From Oceanospirillaceae bacterium (GTDB lineage Bacteria; Pseudomonadota; Gammaproteobacteria; Pseudomonadales; Oceanobacteraceae), in contig PBQA01000025.1 of the NCBI GenBank assembly GCA_002724925.1, positions 38,674-102,673 on the forward strand: 64,000 nt of DNA, read 5' to 3'. Under the pieces are notes generated by a model, which saw nothing but the letters and a program-made list of their open reading frames with translations, did no database searches and was not told where the DNA came from. The translations under genes and the position numbers were made by a program. Below, one piece after another: positions 52,925-62,400 of the stretch; position 1 is the stretch's first letter, and each line of letters starts with the position of its first letter.

Positions 52925-52930
52925 TACGCA

Positions 52931-55171
52931 ATGAATCCGGCCATTCATGATGCTTATGTTGTGCTTCAAAGACACCCGGCACTAACAAACGTTAGTGCGC
53001 CGGCACAGGGAAGTGGCCGGGTAGAAATTTCGGCTATGATCGACGTATCGCTTCCCTGCCGCGTCAGAGCAGCTGGAGTTACGTCCAATGGTATTCGACA
53101 GGTGGAGCCCTGTTGGTTTGTATTCCCTGAAGACTGGCCTCTTGCTGCGCCAACGGTATGGTTGCGTGAGGACTTTCCACTTAACCTTCCACATATCAAT
53201 CCTCATCGCCCTGGTGAGCGGGTACACCCCTGTCTGTTTGAAGGGCCACCGGATGAATTGGTCCAGAGTCTGGGGCTGGACGGCATCATAGATCAATTAA
53301 GCGATTGGCTTACTAAGGCAGCTTCAGGTCAACTCATCGATTTGGAGCAGGGCTGGGAGCCTACAAGGCGGGACTCTTTGACATCGGGCGTTATTTTCAG
53401 CGCGGAAGAGGCCGTCGTTCGTACTCCTATCGATGGGTCTCTTTTGGTCACTCAAGGAGTTTATTTTTCAAACTCTAACGAGCTACTAGCGGTTGCAGTA
53501 GAGGGACTACCCGAGTTAGCACCTCGCTTCACGCTTGAGTATCCGGAGACAGAGGAATCAAAGTATTACGCTGGGAACTTACCGATCGTTTTCGCTCGGT
53601 GTGTAGACGAAGTAGGGAATCCACAAGTGGTTTCCTCATATTCCCCAGAAGAAGTTCACGATTTTAGTTCACTGCTTGAGAAAGCTCGGGATTTGGGTGC
53701 CAGGTCAGATGCACTGGAGAGATTTTTGACAGGCTACGCGAAGGGATTCTTTCTAGAGAATGAATTGGATGAAGGTATCTCCATTATTGTTGTTCTTCTG
53801 ATACACCGCCCTGCAGACCTGATTGGAGCACCTGGGCGGAACATTGAAGTGTTGCCGTATGCTGTTCGGTTTCGGGGTACCTTCGCTAACCTTTCTGATG
53901 AGGTGTACCCGGCATATCACTCTCACAGCGTGTCACCAGACTTGCTTTCCATGACGTCTGGAAGACTGAAAACCTCATCAAAAATGAAGATTGTGATGTT
54001 GGGTTGCGGAAGTCTTGGTTCGAAGATAGCCCTCCACCTTGGTAGGAGTGGTATTGGGAATATCGCGTTTGTAGATAATGAAACCATGTCGCCTCATAAC
54101 GGAGCGCGTCACGCATTGATCCCTCCGAGGACAACATTTGCCTATCCTGGCAAAGCGTCAATGATGGAGCGGGCACTCAATGAGCTCGGTCACACTGATT
54201 GTGTTGATCATCTGCTTGATGCAAAAGAGCCTCTTCTTGATCGTGGTAGTGCCGATGACGTCTTTGGAACTGACGAGGCAGTCATTATTGATACGACAGC
54301 GTCACTTGCTGTGGCGGCTGCTAGCATAGTTTCTCCTGCTCTATCTTACGAAAAGTCACCAAGACGCTTACTTCAGGCTGGGATGTATGCTCAAGGGAAA
54401 GTTGCATACCTTTTTTCAGAGGGCGCTGCTAGAAACGTTATGGTTTGCGACCTTCAGGCTCGTTTATTTGAAATGTGTCGACACTCTTCGTCATTGAGAA
54501 AGAACCTGCAGGGCGAGGGATCAGATTTAACCAACATTTTTGTGGGTGACAATTGTAGATCTCTCACAATGCCGATGGCTGACAGTAAAGTGTCACGGGC
54601 AGCAGCTCTCATTAGTGGCCAGATAGAGTCTTGGCTAGCTGGTGGACTTCCGGGTGCTGGTCAATTATGCGTTGGCGTTGAGGATGATACCGGAGTAGGT
54701 ATGACCTGGCTCAGGGAACAACTTGGACCAACGCTTGAGTTAGTCCCGGCCAATGAGGGTGGTCAAAACTGGAAAGTTCGCGTGCTTTCGTCTGTTGCGG
54801 AATCGATTGATGAGGCTTCCAGATCCTGGGGGCCTTCAGAAACGGGAGGAGCACTGCTCGGACATATATCCACCAGCACAAGAACTATTATTGTGGCCGG
54901 ACTTGTTGATGCTCCACCGGATAGCGTTAGAACTCCTGCTACTTTTACGCTTGGCGTTCAAGGGCTGGTTGCGGCATTGCAAGAAGCAAACGAGACCTCA
55001 CTTGGGCATCTGCACTATGTCGGTACATGGCACAGTCACCCTATGGGAGGAGGGCATTCGGATATTGACCAGGCAACGTTAGGAGCTATTGCGCAGGAAT
55101 TCCAAGGCGTTCCCGCCATTTCTCTTGTATGGAGGCCTGAAGGATTCATTGTCGCTGTTGAACAGGTCTGA
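52931..55171 (+). CDS. E2-like, E1/ThiF-like and JAB isopeptidase fusion protein
   Basis: A 746-residue protein that unites three ubiquitin-system domains. Residues about 1-140 are an E2-like domain: PEDWPLAAPTVWLREDFP, LPHINPHRPGE and catalytic Cys101 in VHPCLFEG. A middle segment (about 150-345) has no known domain. The E1/ThiF domain (about 350-575) begins KIVMLGCGSLGSKIALHLGR, with a nucleotide loop at 358-364 and a likely adenylation-to-thioester Cys542 in GDNCRSLTMPMAD. The C-terminal JAB/JAMM domain (about 615-746) has Glu637 in ETGGALLGH and His701, His703, Ser710 and Asp713 in HSHPMGGGHSDID; one residue is missing between the His pair and the Ser compared with the usual JAMM spacing. 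All catalytic positions are present. Confidence 0.93.
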   Translation: MNPAIHDAYVVLQRHPALTNVSAPAQGSGRVEISAMIDVSLPCRVRAAGVTSNGIRQVEPCWFVFPEDWPLAAPTVWLREDFPLNLPHINPHRPGERVHPCLFEGPPDELVQSLGLDGIIDQLSDWLTKAASGQLIDLEQGWEPTRRDSLTSGVIFSAEEAVVRTPIDGSLLVTQGVYFSNSNELLAVAVEGLPELAPRFTLEYPETEESKYYAGNLPIVFARCVDEVGNPQVVSSYSPEEVHDFSSLLEKARDLGARSDALERFLTGYAKGFFLENELDEGISIIVVLLIHRPADLIGAPGRNIEVLPYAVRFRGTFANLSDEVYPAYHSHSVSPDLLSMTSGRLKTSSKMKIVMLGCGSLGSKIALHLGRSGIGNIAFVDNETMSPHNGARHALIPPRTTFAYPGKASMMERALNELGHTDCVDHLLDAKEPLLDRGSADDVFGTDEAVIIDTTASLAVAAASIVSPALSYEKSPRRLLQAGMYAQGKVAYLFSEGAARNVMVCDLQARLFEMCRHSSSLRKNLQGEGSDLTNIFVGDNCRSLTMPMADSKVSRAAALISGQIESWLAGGLPGAGQLCVGVEDDTGVGMTWLREQLGPTLELVPANEGGQNWKVRVLSSVAESIDEASRSWGPSETGGALLGHISTSTRTIIVAGLVDAPPDSVRTPATFTLGVQGLVAALQEANETSLGHLHYVGTWHSHPMGGGHSDIDQATLGAIAQEFQGVPAISLVWRPEGFIVAVEQV

Positions 55172-55212
55172 GATGACAAACGAACCTCTATCGGCTGCCA
55201 TTGGTACTTACT

Positions 55213-55850
55213 CTACCTAACTGATATTCCCGACTCGTAATTTTCCAATGAGGTCGTCATGGGGCTTGCGAGCAAGCTGACCACGGTAGATATCAGCATA
55301 CGAGGAACACCGTACCAGTATTGTGGCGTCACCTTCGTTTTGAACTGGCCATAGCTGGGTGCCCGGTAGCTGATCATGCCTGCGCTTTTGGATTGAATAC
55401 TGTCTTGCAGGTTATTCAGTGCCATGTAGCTGAGCATGGTAGCGTACAGCGTGTCACCGACCAGACCTTGTTTGGTGAGGGCGTCGTAGTTTTCAGTTTC
55501 AATATTGGTCTGTGTGGCTTCGAGACTTTGCTTCAGTTGTTCTACCTGCCCTGGGGATACACCCTGAAGGTCGAGCGCGTAGGCCTGATATTCACCCGCG
55601 ACGGGCTCGTTGCGGCTGGTGTTCCACCCTCGGTTAGGCTCCCAGTAGCCTGTTTCGGTAAGAAGCTCCGTGCCCATGGCCATCGCGGTCGTTGTTTCTA
55701 CGACGTCATCTCCGATTTTGAATTCGCCAATCAGGTTGATCAGGTAGCCCGGTAACGTGTCCGGAATATCTTCGGGATTGATCTCTCCGTTTTCGTCAGG
55801 CTCAGGAAGGCGGCTCTCTATTACTGCTTCGTCATCTTCGTTCGACGGGT
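55213..55850 (-). pseudogene. Truncated duplicate of the transglutaminase-like gene
   Basis: The minus strand from about 55843 to 55298 matches 57657 to 57117 of the large gene at 56381-59416, with a clear shared protein frame (MAMGTELLTETGYWEPNRGW, GQFKTKVTPQYWYG). Differences are mostly third-base and conservative. At both ends similarity stops abruptly: the left end continues as unrelated codons (ISTVVSLLASPM) to a stop at 55213, the right end turns into other sequence near 55850. The full protein would be about 1000 residues, so this is a remnant of a former tandem copy. It lies right beside the inserted element. Confidence 0.85.
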
Positions 55851-55886
55851 GAATATGACAGTGAGATCGCCTTTATGACTGCACTT

Positions 55887-56381
55887 CTACCTAGAAACCA
55901 AAATTACAGCTAGGTAGACAATAATCAAACTGGAGAATCCAAAAATTATCATTGTTTTTTGATTTTTCAACGACTCGACGGAGCTATCATCCAGCACAGC
56001 ATCGTTTGGCATATCCGAAAAATTCGCATACCTATACTTCCAGAAAAAAGCACCATACCTGTATTCCTCATCGAGAGCTAACGCTACCGCTCCTATCAAC
56101 ACCCAGAAAAAACTTGAAACGACCTCGTTAAAACTAGCTGCATAGAAAAATGGAAATATCGCTGCGGGGAAAATGGGTAAATATATCATACCAAAAATCA
56201 AGCTAGGATCTGATGTAGTTCTTTTAATCGCGTACTGTATCCATTTACCTTTAATCAGAACACCAAAGCAGGCTCCTGTACCTATCAGTGACATTCCAAC
56301 ATTAGATACATAGGACGTAAAATCAACCGTACTGAAGAAATAGATGAATATAATAATTAACCAGAAAAATATAAGCATCAT
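55887..56381 (-). CDS. Membrane protein at the end of the transglutaminase-like operon
   Basis: A 164-residue protein with four or five hydrophobic segments (MMLIFFWLIIIFIYFF at the start, FGMIYLPIFPAAIFPFFYA, FFWVLIGAVALAL, FGFSSLIIVYLAVILVS). The ATG at 56381 overlaps the previous stop by one base (TAATG), which supports translational coupling; a start ten codons earlier at 56411 would overlap by 31 bp. No family is recognised. It may anchor or protect against the large exported proteins encoded upstream. Confidence 0.7.
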   Translation of the reverse strand: MMLIFFWLIIIFIYFFSTVDFTSYVSNVGMSLIGTGACFGVLIKGKWIQYAIKRTTSDPSLIFGMIYLPIFPAAIFPFFYAASFNEVVSSFFWVLIGAVALALDEEYRYGAFFWKYRYANFSDMPNDAVLDDSSVESLKNQKTMIIFGFSSLIIVYLAVILVSR

Positions 56382-59300
56382 TAAAAAATTAATCCCAGCA
56401 CTAACGCCCAAAGATCGACAAAAATCATACCAAGTACTAAATCAGCCGACAATCCACGTACTAGGGATGCCCAACCCAACATAATTCCCAGTGTAGCCAT
56501 GATCGCATTGTTTCGAAAATCTCTGGAATCATTTGACTGTGTAATACCATAAACCCATGCAGCAAAACCGACAGCAGTGAAAAATAGTGCCAAGAATGCT
56601 GCCGCTTGTATTAGTACAAAAATCAATACGGCATACGCAATGATTGTACCCCAGAAAACTAGAAGATCCCCACCATTTTCCCCGCCACCGATCTTATACG
56701 CACCCGCTCCAGTCTGCGGATCTAAAATAATATACCCCACCTGACTACTGCCATAAAAATTCACCGGCTGCTCATGCGCTGTGATCTCCAGCCCTGCGAT
56801 GGCCGAGTTGCGTATCTCACTGATGATATCGTCAGGCAAGTTCAGGTTGGGTATCGCAATATCGACGTTTTCTGAGGTAATCGTCCAGATCCTCTGGCCT
56901 TCTGCGCCTGCGATCTGCAGAGCTTTTACGGCACTGATACCATGAGCGGGGTTATCTTCAGTACTAAACATCTGTTCGGGTACTAAGTGCTCCATGGCTG
57001 ACATCCGTGCGCCTTGTGCCTGATTATAGGCAAGGAATTTCTCGTAGTCGTTCGACTCTTCAACCTGATAGTTCATCATGAGGTCGACGTCCATGGTCAG
57101 ACCACCCAGTTCAACATTACGTGGAATACCGTACCAGTAGAGAGGGGTCACCTTGGTTTTGAACTGGCCATAGCTGGGTGCCCGGTAGCTGACCATGCCT
57201 GCGCTTTTTGACTGAATGTTATCTTGCAGGTTATTCAGTGCCATGTAGCTGAGCATGGTGGCGTATAGCGTGTCACCGACCAGACCTTGTTTGGTGAGGG
57301 CGTCGTAGTTTTCAGCTTCGATATAGGTCTGTGTGGCTTCGAGGCTTTGTTTCAGTTGTTCTACCTGGTCTGGCGACACGCCCTGAAGATCAAGCGCATA
57401 AGCCTGATACTCACCGGCGATAGGCTCATTGCGGCTGGTGTTCCAGCCTCGGTTAGGTTCCCAGTAGCCGGTTTCGGTGAGAAGCTCCGTGCCCATGGCC
57501 ATCGCGGTTGTTGTTTCTACGACGTCATCTCCGATTTTGAATTCGCCAATCAGGTTGATCAGGTAGCCCGGTAACGTATCCGGAATATCTTCGGGATTGA
57601 TCTCTCCGTTTTCGTCGGGTTCTGGTAGCCGACTGGTAATCACGGCTTCGTCATCTTCGGTTGCAGGCGAGTAAGATAGTGAGAGTGCCTTTCCTGCCAG
57701 TTCGACCGTGGGCTTTATAACCGTGAAGTAAGTACCGTTTGGCTGGCCATAGTAGCTACCGGACAGCTGAAACTTAAACTTCCAGCGTTGGCTGTCAGTG
57801 AGTGACGGTGAAGTCAGCTTACGGGTAATCAGGTTGTACGGAAGAGATGCCGCGAGTGATTCCCGAACAACGGTTTTAATATCTGAGGTACCCAATACTT
57901 CACCCACGGTAGCATCGGGGTTCTGGTTGGCGATGTAGTCTTCAAGTTGAGTCTGGTACGTCGTTAACGCATCTTCAATATTCTGCTGCGGTAGCCCTTG
58001 TATCCAGCCTTCGTCTTCATTAATGGTGGTATTCTGCTCGATATTGGTTACCAGTTCTTCGGCATCAAACGGGACTTGTTCCTCCAGGTTGTAACCTTCC
58101 TGATATTCATATTGTTTAAAGCTGGCATCCATCGGTATCCAGCTATCCCCTGTGCGATGTATTGCGCCCCGGCTTGGGAAGTAATCAACCCAAGCTTCGA
58201 CCCATACATGCTCCAGTAAAAAGTGGCTTACCTTACCTCCAGAGACTAAACCTTTCACAGGAATGCCACCCTGACCTATAAGGTTACCCGCCGCTTCTGT
58301 TGTTTTAGCATTACCCACCCAGTTCATCACTTTTTCGGCAGGCATCTCTACTGAGCCAAAGGAGTAACGCGCCGGAATATTTGAGGCGCGGAGTAACGCA
58401 ATAAGAAGACTTGAGGTATCGAAGGCGTTACCGCGTTGGTATTCGAGTGTGTACTCCGCCCCCTGAATAGAACCATAACTGGGGATAAATTCGATGTTAT
58501 TACGAACCCATTGGTAAATTTCTACCGGGTCGTGATTCAGCTCTGCGGCCTTGGCAATAATGGCGTCACTGAGTTGCGCATCTATCGTTGCATCGAGATG
58601 TGCCTGGGTTGGCCCGCCGGGATTCCCGAGCATGTCTGGAGTAATAATATTGGAAGCCAGCTGTACGCCTTGCTCATAGAGAGGTAGATCGTAGCGGCTG
58701 CTGAGGTCGTTAGCGGTTGTTGCCGGTTCTGGCGTTGTCTCAGGGTCAGGGGTTCCCCACGGCAAGTTGCTTGGATCGAAGTGATCCCGGCCTTTTTTAG
58801 TCGTAAAACTCTCGAGAATATTGTTAAGGGTTTCAGCGTATTCTGCCTGCTCTTCAAGAGACTGATCCGGAGACACAAGACTTTCAAGGTTGGCCGATAC
58901 TTCTGAGTATCGCGATAAGATTTTCTCTCGCACCTCTTCATGGCGTTGCATAATGCGCGCCGGGAGCTGCTTCTCTTCTATCCAACTACGTTCAGTATCA
59001 AGAGATTCAACAACGCCTTCCCGCAGACTTTGCAAACGCTGCTGGAACTTCGTGCTGATGTCATCTTCGAGTGCATCCTCGCCAAGCCCGACGAACCCAA
59101 GGACTTGGGCAACAAAGCCGGTGTTTTCTACCAGTCGTTGGTTGATTCGCTGTTTCTTTTCGTCAATGTGCTTTTTAAGGTTGCCCAGAACCTGATGCAG
59201 CTCACTGTTCTCCAGCTCCCAGCGGCGCTCTTCCTCAAGCTGCTGCTGATTTTCAGTTTCTATAGCGACCGCCCACGAAGGCCAGATCACTGCATTTAAA

Positions 59301-59416
59301 AATACAACGAGCACCAGACGTGCGATATGTCGTATGACCGGTGTGCTCCGCACACCGGTATCAAAAGGCTGCTCTTGTGTCATCAACACTGAGTTATTTC
59401 CGTATGTCATTTTCAA
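56381..59416 (-). CDS. Large transglutaminase-like protein without catalytic cysteine
   Basis: A 1011-residue exported protein. A signal or anchor helix is at about 31-50, then a coiled-coil region (about 55-200, RRWELENSELHQVLGNLKKH). A transglutaminase-core domain follows (about 285-435): EIYQWVRNNIEFIPSYG, GNAFDTSSLLIALLRASNIPARY, His403 in LEHVWVEAW and Asp430 in WIPMDASFKQY. The cysteine of the triad is replaced by Ala331. Long beta-rich segments lead to C-terminal helices (about 905-1011). Such proteins often lie beside RHS or surface-protein genes. It is 5 bp downstream of the vWA protein gene. Confidence 0.8.
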   Translation of the reverse strand: MKMTYGNNSVLMTQEQPFDTGVRSTPVIRHIARLVLVVFLNAVIWPSWAVAIETENQQQLEEERRWELENSELHQVLGNLKKHIDEKKQRINQRLVENTGFVAQVLGFVGLGEDALEDDISTKFQQRLQSLREGVVESLDTERSWIEEKQLPARIMQRHEEVREKILSRYSEVSANLESLVSPDQSLEEQAEYAETLNNILESFTTKKGRDHFDPSNLPWGTPDPETTPEPATTANDLSSRYDLPLYEQGVQLASNIITPDMLGNPGGPTQAHLDATIDAQLSDAIIAKAAELNHDPVEIYQWVRNNIEFIPSYGSIQGAEYTLEYQRGNAFDTSSLLIALLRASNIPARYSFGSVEMPAEKVMNWVGNAKTTEAAGNLIGQGGIPVKGLVSGGKVSHFLLEHVWVEAWVDYFPSRGAIHRTGDSWIPMDASFKQYEYQEGYNLEEQVPFDAEELVTNIEQNTTINEDEGWIQGLPQQNIEDALTTYQTQLEDYIANQNPDATVGEVLGTSDIKTVVRESLAASLPYNLITRKLTSPSLTDSQRWKFKFQLSGSYYGQPNGTYFTVIKPTVELAGKALSLSYSPATEDDEAVITSRLPEPDENGEINPEDIPDTLPGYLINLIGEFKIGDDVVETTTAMAMGTELLTETGYWEPNRGWNTSRNEPIAGEYQAYALDLQGVSPDQVEQLKQSLEATQTYIEAENYDALTKQGLVGDTLYATMLSYMALNNLQDNIQSKSAGMVSYRAPSYGQFKTKVTPLYWYGIPRNVELGGLTMDVDLMMNYQVEESNDYEKFLAYNQAQGARMSAMEHLVPEQMFSTEDNPAHGISAVKALQIAGAEGQRIWTITSENVDIAIPNLNLPDDIISEIRNSAIAGLEITAHEQPVNFYGSSQVGYIILDPQTGAGAYKIGGGENGGDLLVFWGTIIAYAVLIFVLIQAAAFLALFFTAVGFAAWVYGITQSNDSRDFRNNAIMATLGIMLGWASLVRGLSADLVLGMIFVDLWALVLGLIF

Positions 59417-59421
59417 ATTCC

Positions 59422-62400
59422 TTATTGATCCAGTGCCAGCTTACGACCCGTGGCTTCTATATGGCTGTACAGAGATTGTCGCGCAGCGATGACATCAGGC
59501 TCATCGCTATCCATGAGAAGATCTGCCGCAATCAGGAACAAGCCCTGGGCCTCATTGTAATAGCCTGCCTCGTAGGCGGACCGTGCGAGCTTGTACTTCA
59601 ACCAGGCGCTACGATAATCGACACGGTACCAGTATTGCCATGCAAGACTGTCCAGTTCTGATTGAGTTGCTTCCAGCGACGGACGTTCTGTCGCAGTGAA
59701 GTTCAGCAGCGCCTCAGCCTGAACTGTGCGCTGATCACCATCAACAGAGGTTGTCGTGATCGCCAACTGTTGATCAAGCTCACTCGACAGCTCTACGTAA
59801 ACGGTCTGCTCCCGAACTTCACCTTCCGCCATAGGGAAGATCGCTGAAATGGGGGTGGCATCCATCGTGAAGTCGTCTGCGGCTACAATAGTCGCACCGC
59901 CGGATGCGCTGAGCTCGGAATAAGCATCAACAGCACCACGATTGTTGGTCCATGTAATATCCACAGGTAGGACTGACCCCGGGTACGGCTCTTCACTGAT
60001 TGTCGGCTGAATCCAATCAATTGATTGTCGTAACAGGTCAGAATACGTGCTCTGTGAACCGCCAGCAGACGCTTCGAGTAGCAGGTCGAAACCGAAGAAC
60101 AGACTTCTACCATGGCCATACTCGTATTGAGTAATCGCTTTGCGCTTAAGGCTCAGAATGTCATCCAGAACAAAGCTGTGTTGGTCAAGCCAGGTCCAGC
60201 CATCACTCTGATCTGCCGCCAGCGTGTATTCGCCAATCACTGACGCACCGTCCAACCAGATGCCCTGAACACGATCTTGATAAGTAAGTGGGACCTGTAT
60301 GTTATCAGTGAATAAGTCATCGCCAGTGTTCAGTTCACGCGCCCAGGGGTGATGCCCTACTACATCCATGCCCAACGCCGGTTCTAACCAGTGATTACGT
60401 TTGTCATAGGCACCTGCGACTAACAGGCCCTTACCAGAGACGACCGCCTCCCGAATCTCTTTCTGTACTTTCCAGGGAAGCTGAGGGCGCTCTGAAAGAA
60501 TCAGGTAGCTACCGTAGTCTCCAGTCCGAAGCTCATAGGCAAAGTCTTCAGGCGTATGAACACTGGTGTATTCCCAACCTGCGGTATCCAGCAGATCTTT
60601 GATAAAGTCATTTTGAGTATTCAGATCTGGTCCTGCCGTTGGACCATAGGGATCAATCTCGCGAAGGTCGCTGTCGTTGCTCCAGATATCCCAGTCGATA
60701 AGAGTCAGATCTTCATACAGCTCGTCGACGGTCAAAGGGCGATCACACGAGCTATCAACCGACCATGATTTCTCTACCGTCGTCAGCCAGCTTTTCTTAA
60801 CTTTGACCTCAACCTGATAGCGATTATGCGGCATACCACCCGACTTGGTGAGTATGAATTCCAGTTCACCTGAAGCAGATGCTTTGACTGCGAGGTCAGG
60901 CTCTGTCGGAGTGCCGTAGCTCTGGTTAATATTGAGGTCAAAAGCAGTGATGACTTCAGTATCGAGAACTACGCCCTCATCATTGAGCAAACGAACCGTG
61001 ATTTCGTTATTCAGGGATAGTTCGGCACCGAACTCGGCACCCAGATGGATATCTTCGAATGCCGAACACTGGCGAGGGGCGTCGGTTAATACCAGTGTTC
61101 GTTGCATGGAGCCTGGTTCAAGAGAAACTTCAAGTGCAGGTATCTCAACTTCAAAAGTAGCGCTGTCCAGAATACGGATCTCACCATCGATCTCTGTTTG
61201 CAGTACGCATGCGTGAACACCAACCTCATACCCTAGAGTAGAAAAACTCTGAATTTGATTGACTGTAGCTCCGGCAGGCAAATCAAAACGGTAACTTTCT
61301 GAGAGATGCTCTTGCTGAGAATCGACATTAACAACCAGCAATTCGAAATCTACACCTGATATGCCCATTAGTCCTGTATTGTTCAGATCAAAAGAACACG
61401 ATTGAACTTCACCTATGTAAAGCTCAGGCAAGTCAGCTTCGATATTTCCTCTAATGGCCGCTTTAAGGTCATTAACAACCTCAAAACTAGTTGAATCAAC
61501 CGCATAATCAGAGCCATTGCTACTTAAAGTTACCCGGTATTGGTAGATACCTTCTGCCGCCTGGAGTAGCGTCAGAGGGCGTGTTCTTTCGACTATTTGT
61601 CCAGCCACAAGAGAGTTTAACTGTATCTCTTCCCGATAAATTTCAGAGTTATCTGGAGCAAACACTTCGAGAATAAGTAACGGATCATCTATCGTGTGAA
61701 TTGAAGTGACATTCTTAGCTAAGGAGTCCAATGTTACGACATCATCAATGTGATAGGTCAGTCGGTCCGTCGCAGCCCGTGCTGTTGCTGCTGCCACTCC
61801 GTTTCCACTCCCATCACCATTTTGTAATTCGCTGATGATAAATGGAACGGTATCGGTTGATAACTGGTCACCTTCAGCGTTAAACAAAATGGCCTCAGCA
61901 ACATAGTTACCCGAAAGAGTTAAACCTGTATTCCAAGTGTAATTGTTTTCTGTAGAGTCACCTGCTGCCAGGTCGTTAATGTCAAAAGAAGTCACATCAG
62001 AGATCACTACACCTTCATCATCCAGTACTCTTAATGAGGTCACGTAGTTACCAATAAGAGCCCCGGTATTGGTAACATTAGTCATTAGTGAAACATCGCT
62101 ATTCGAAGAGAACACCATTGCGTTAAGTGATAGTTGAATATCCCCAGATAATGAGGGTACAGAGATCTGCTGACGGTTATTGTCGGAATTACATTCCGCA
62201 AAACCATTGCTCGAGGAAACTTCGGCAACAAGAGTTCCAGAAGTTAAATTGCTCGCATCTATGCCTGTCACAGTCACCGGAATACTCTCTCCGGAACTTA
62301 ATGGCTGGGCAACCGTTTGCTCAGCTACCAGAATACCTTCTGAGTTATACAGGCTGACAATATAGGAATCTCCAACATTTCCAGAACCTGCATTACCGAC

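Larger units (their letters stand above)
48456..55200. mobile_element. Small integrative element carrying a ubiquitin-like conjugation operon
   Basis: A P4-type integrase lies at the left edge, followed by a repressor, small genes of no recognised family and a three-gene operon. Left of it are conserved chromosomal genes and terminator; right of it is a truncated copy of a chromosomal gene. The cargo is 5.4 kb from 49794 to 55171. No transposase, replication or conjugation gene is present. The right border is uncertain because no att copy was found by eye. Confidence 0.6.

Noticed and set aside
51054..55171. Type II CBASS operon
   Set aside because: No CD-NTase is present, the JAB is fused to the E2-E1 protein, and an MBL-fold protein takes the place of the nucleotidyltransferase.
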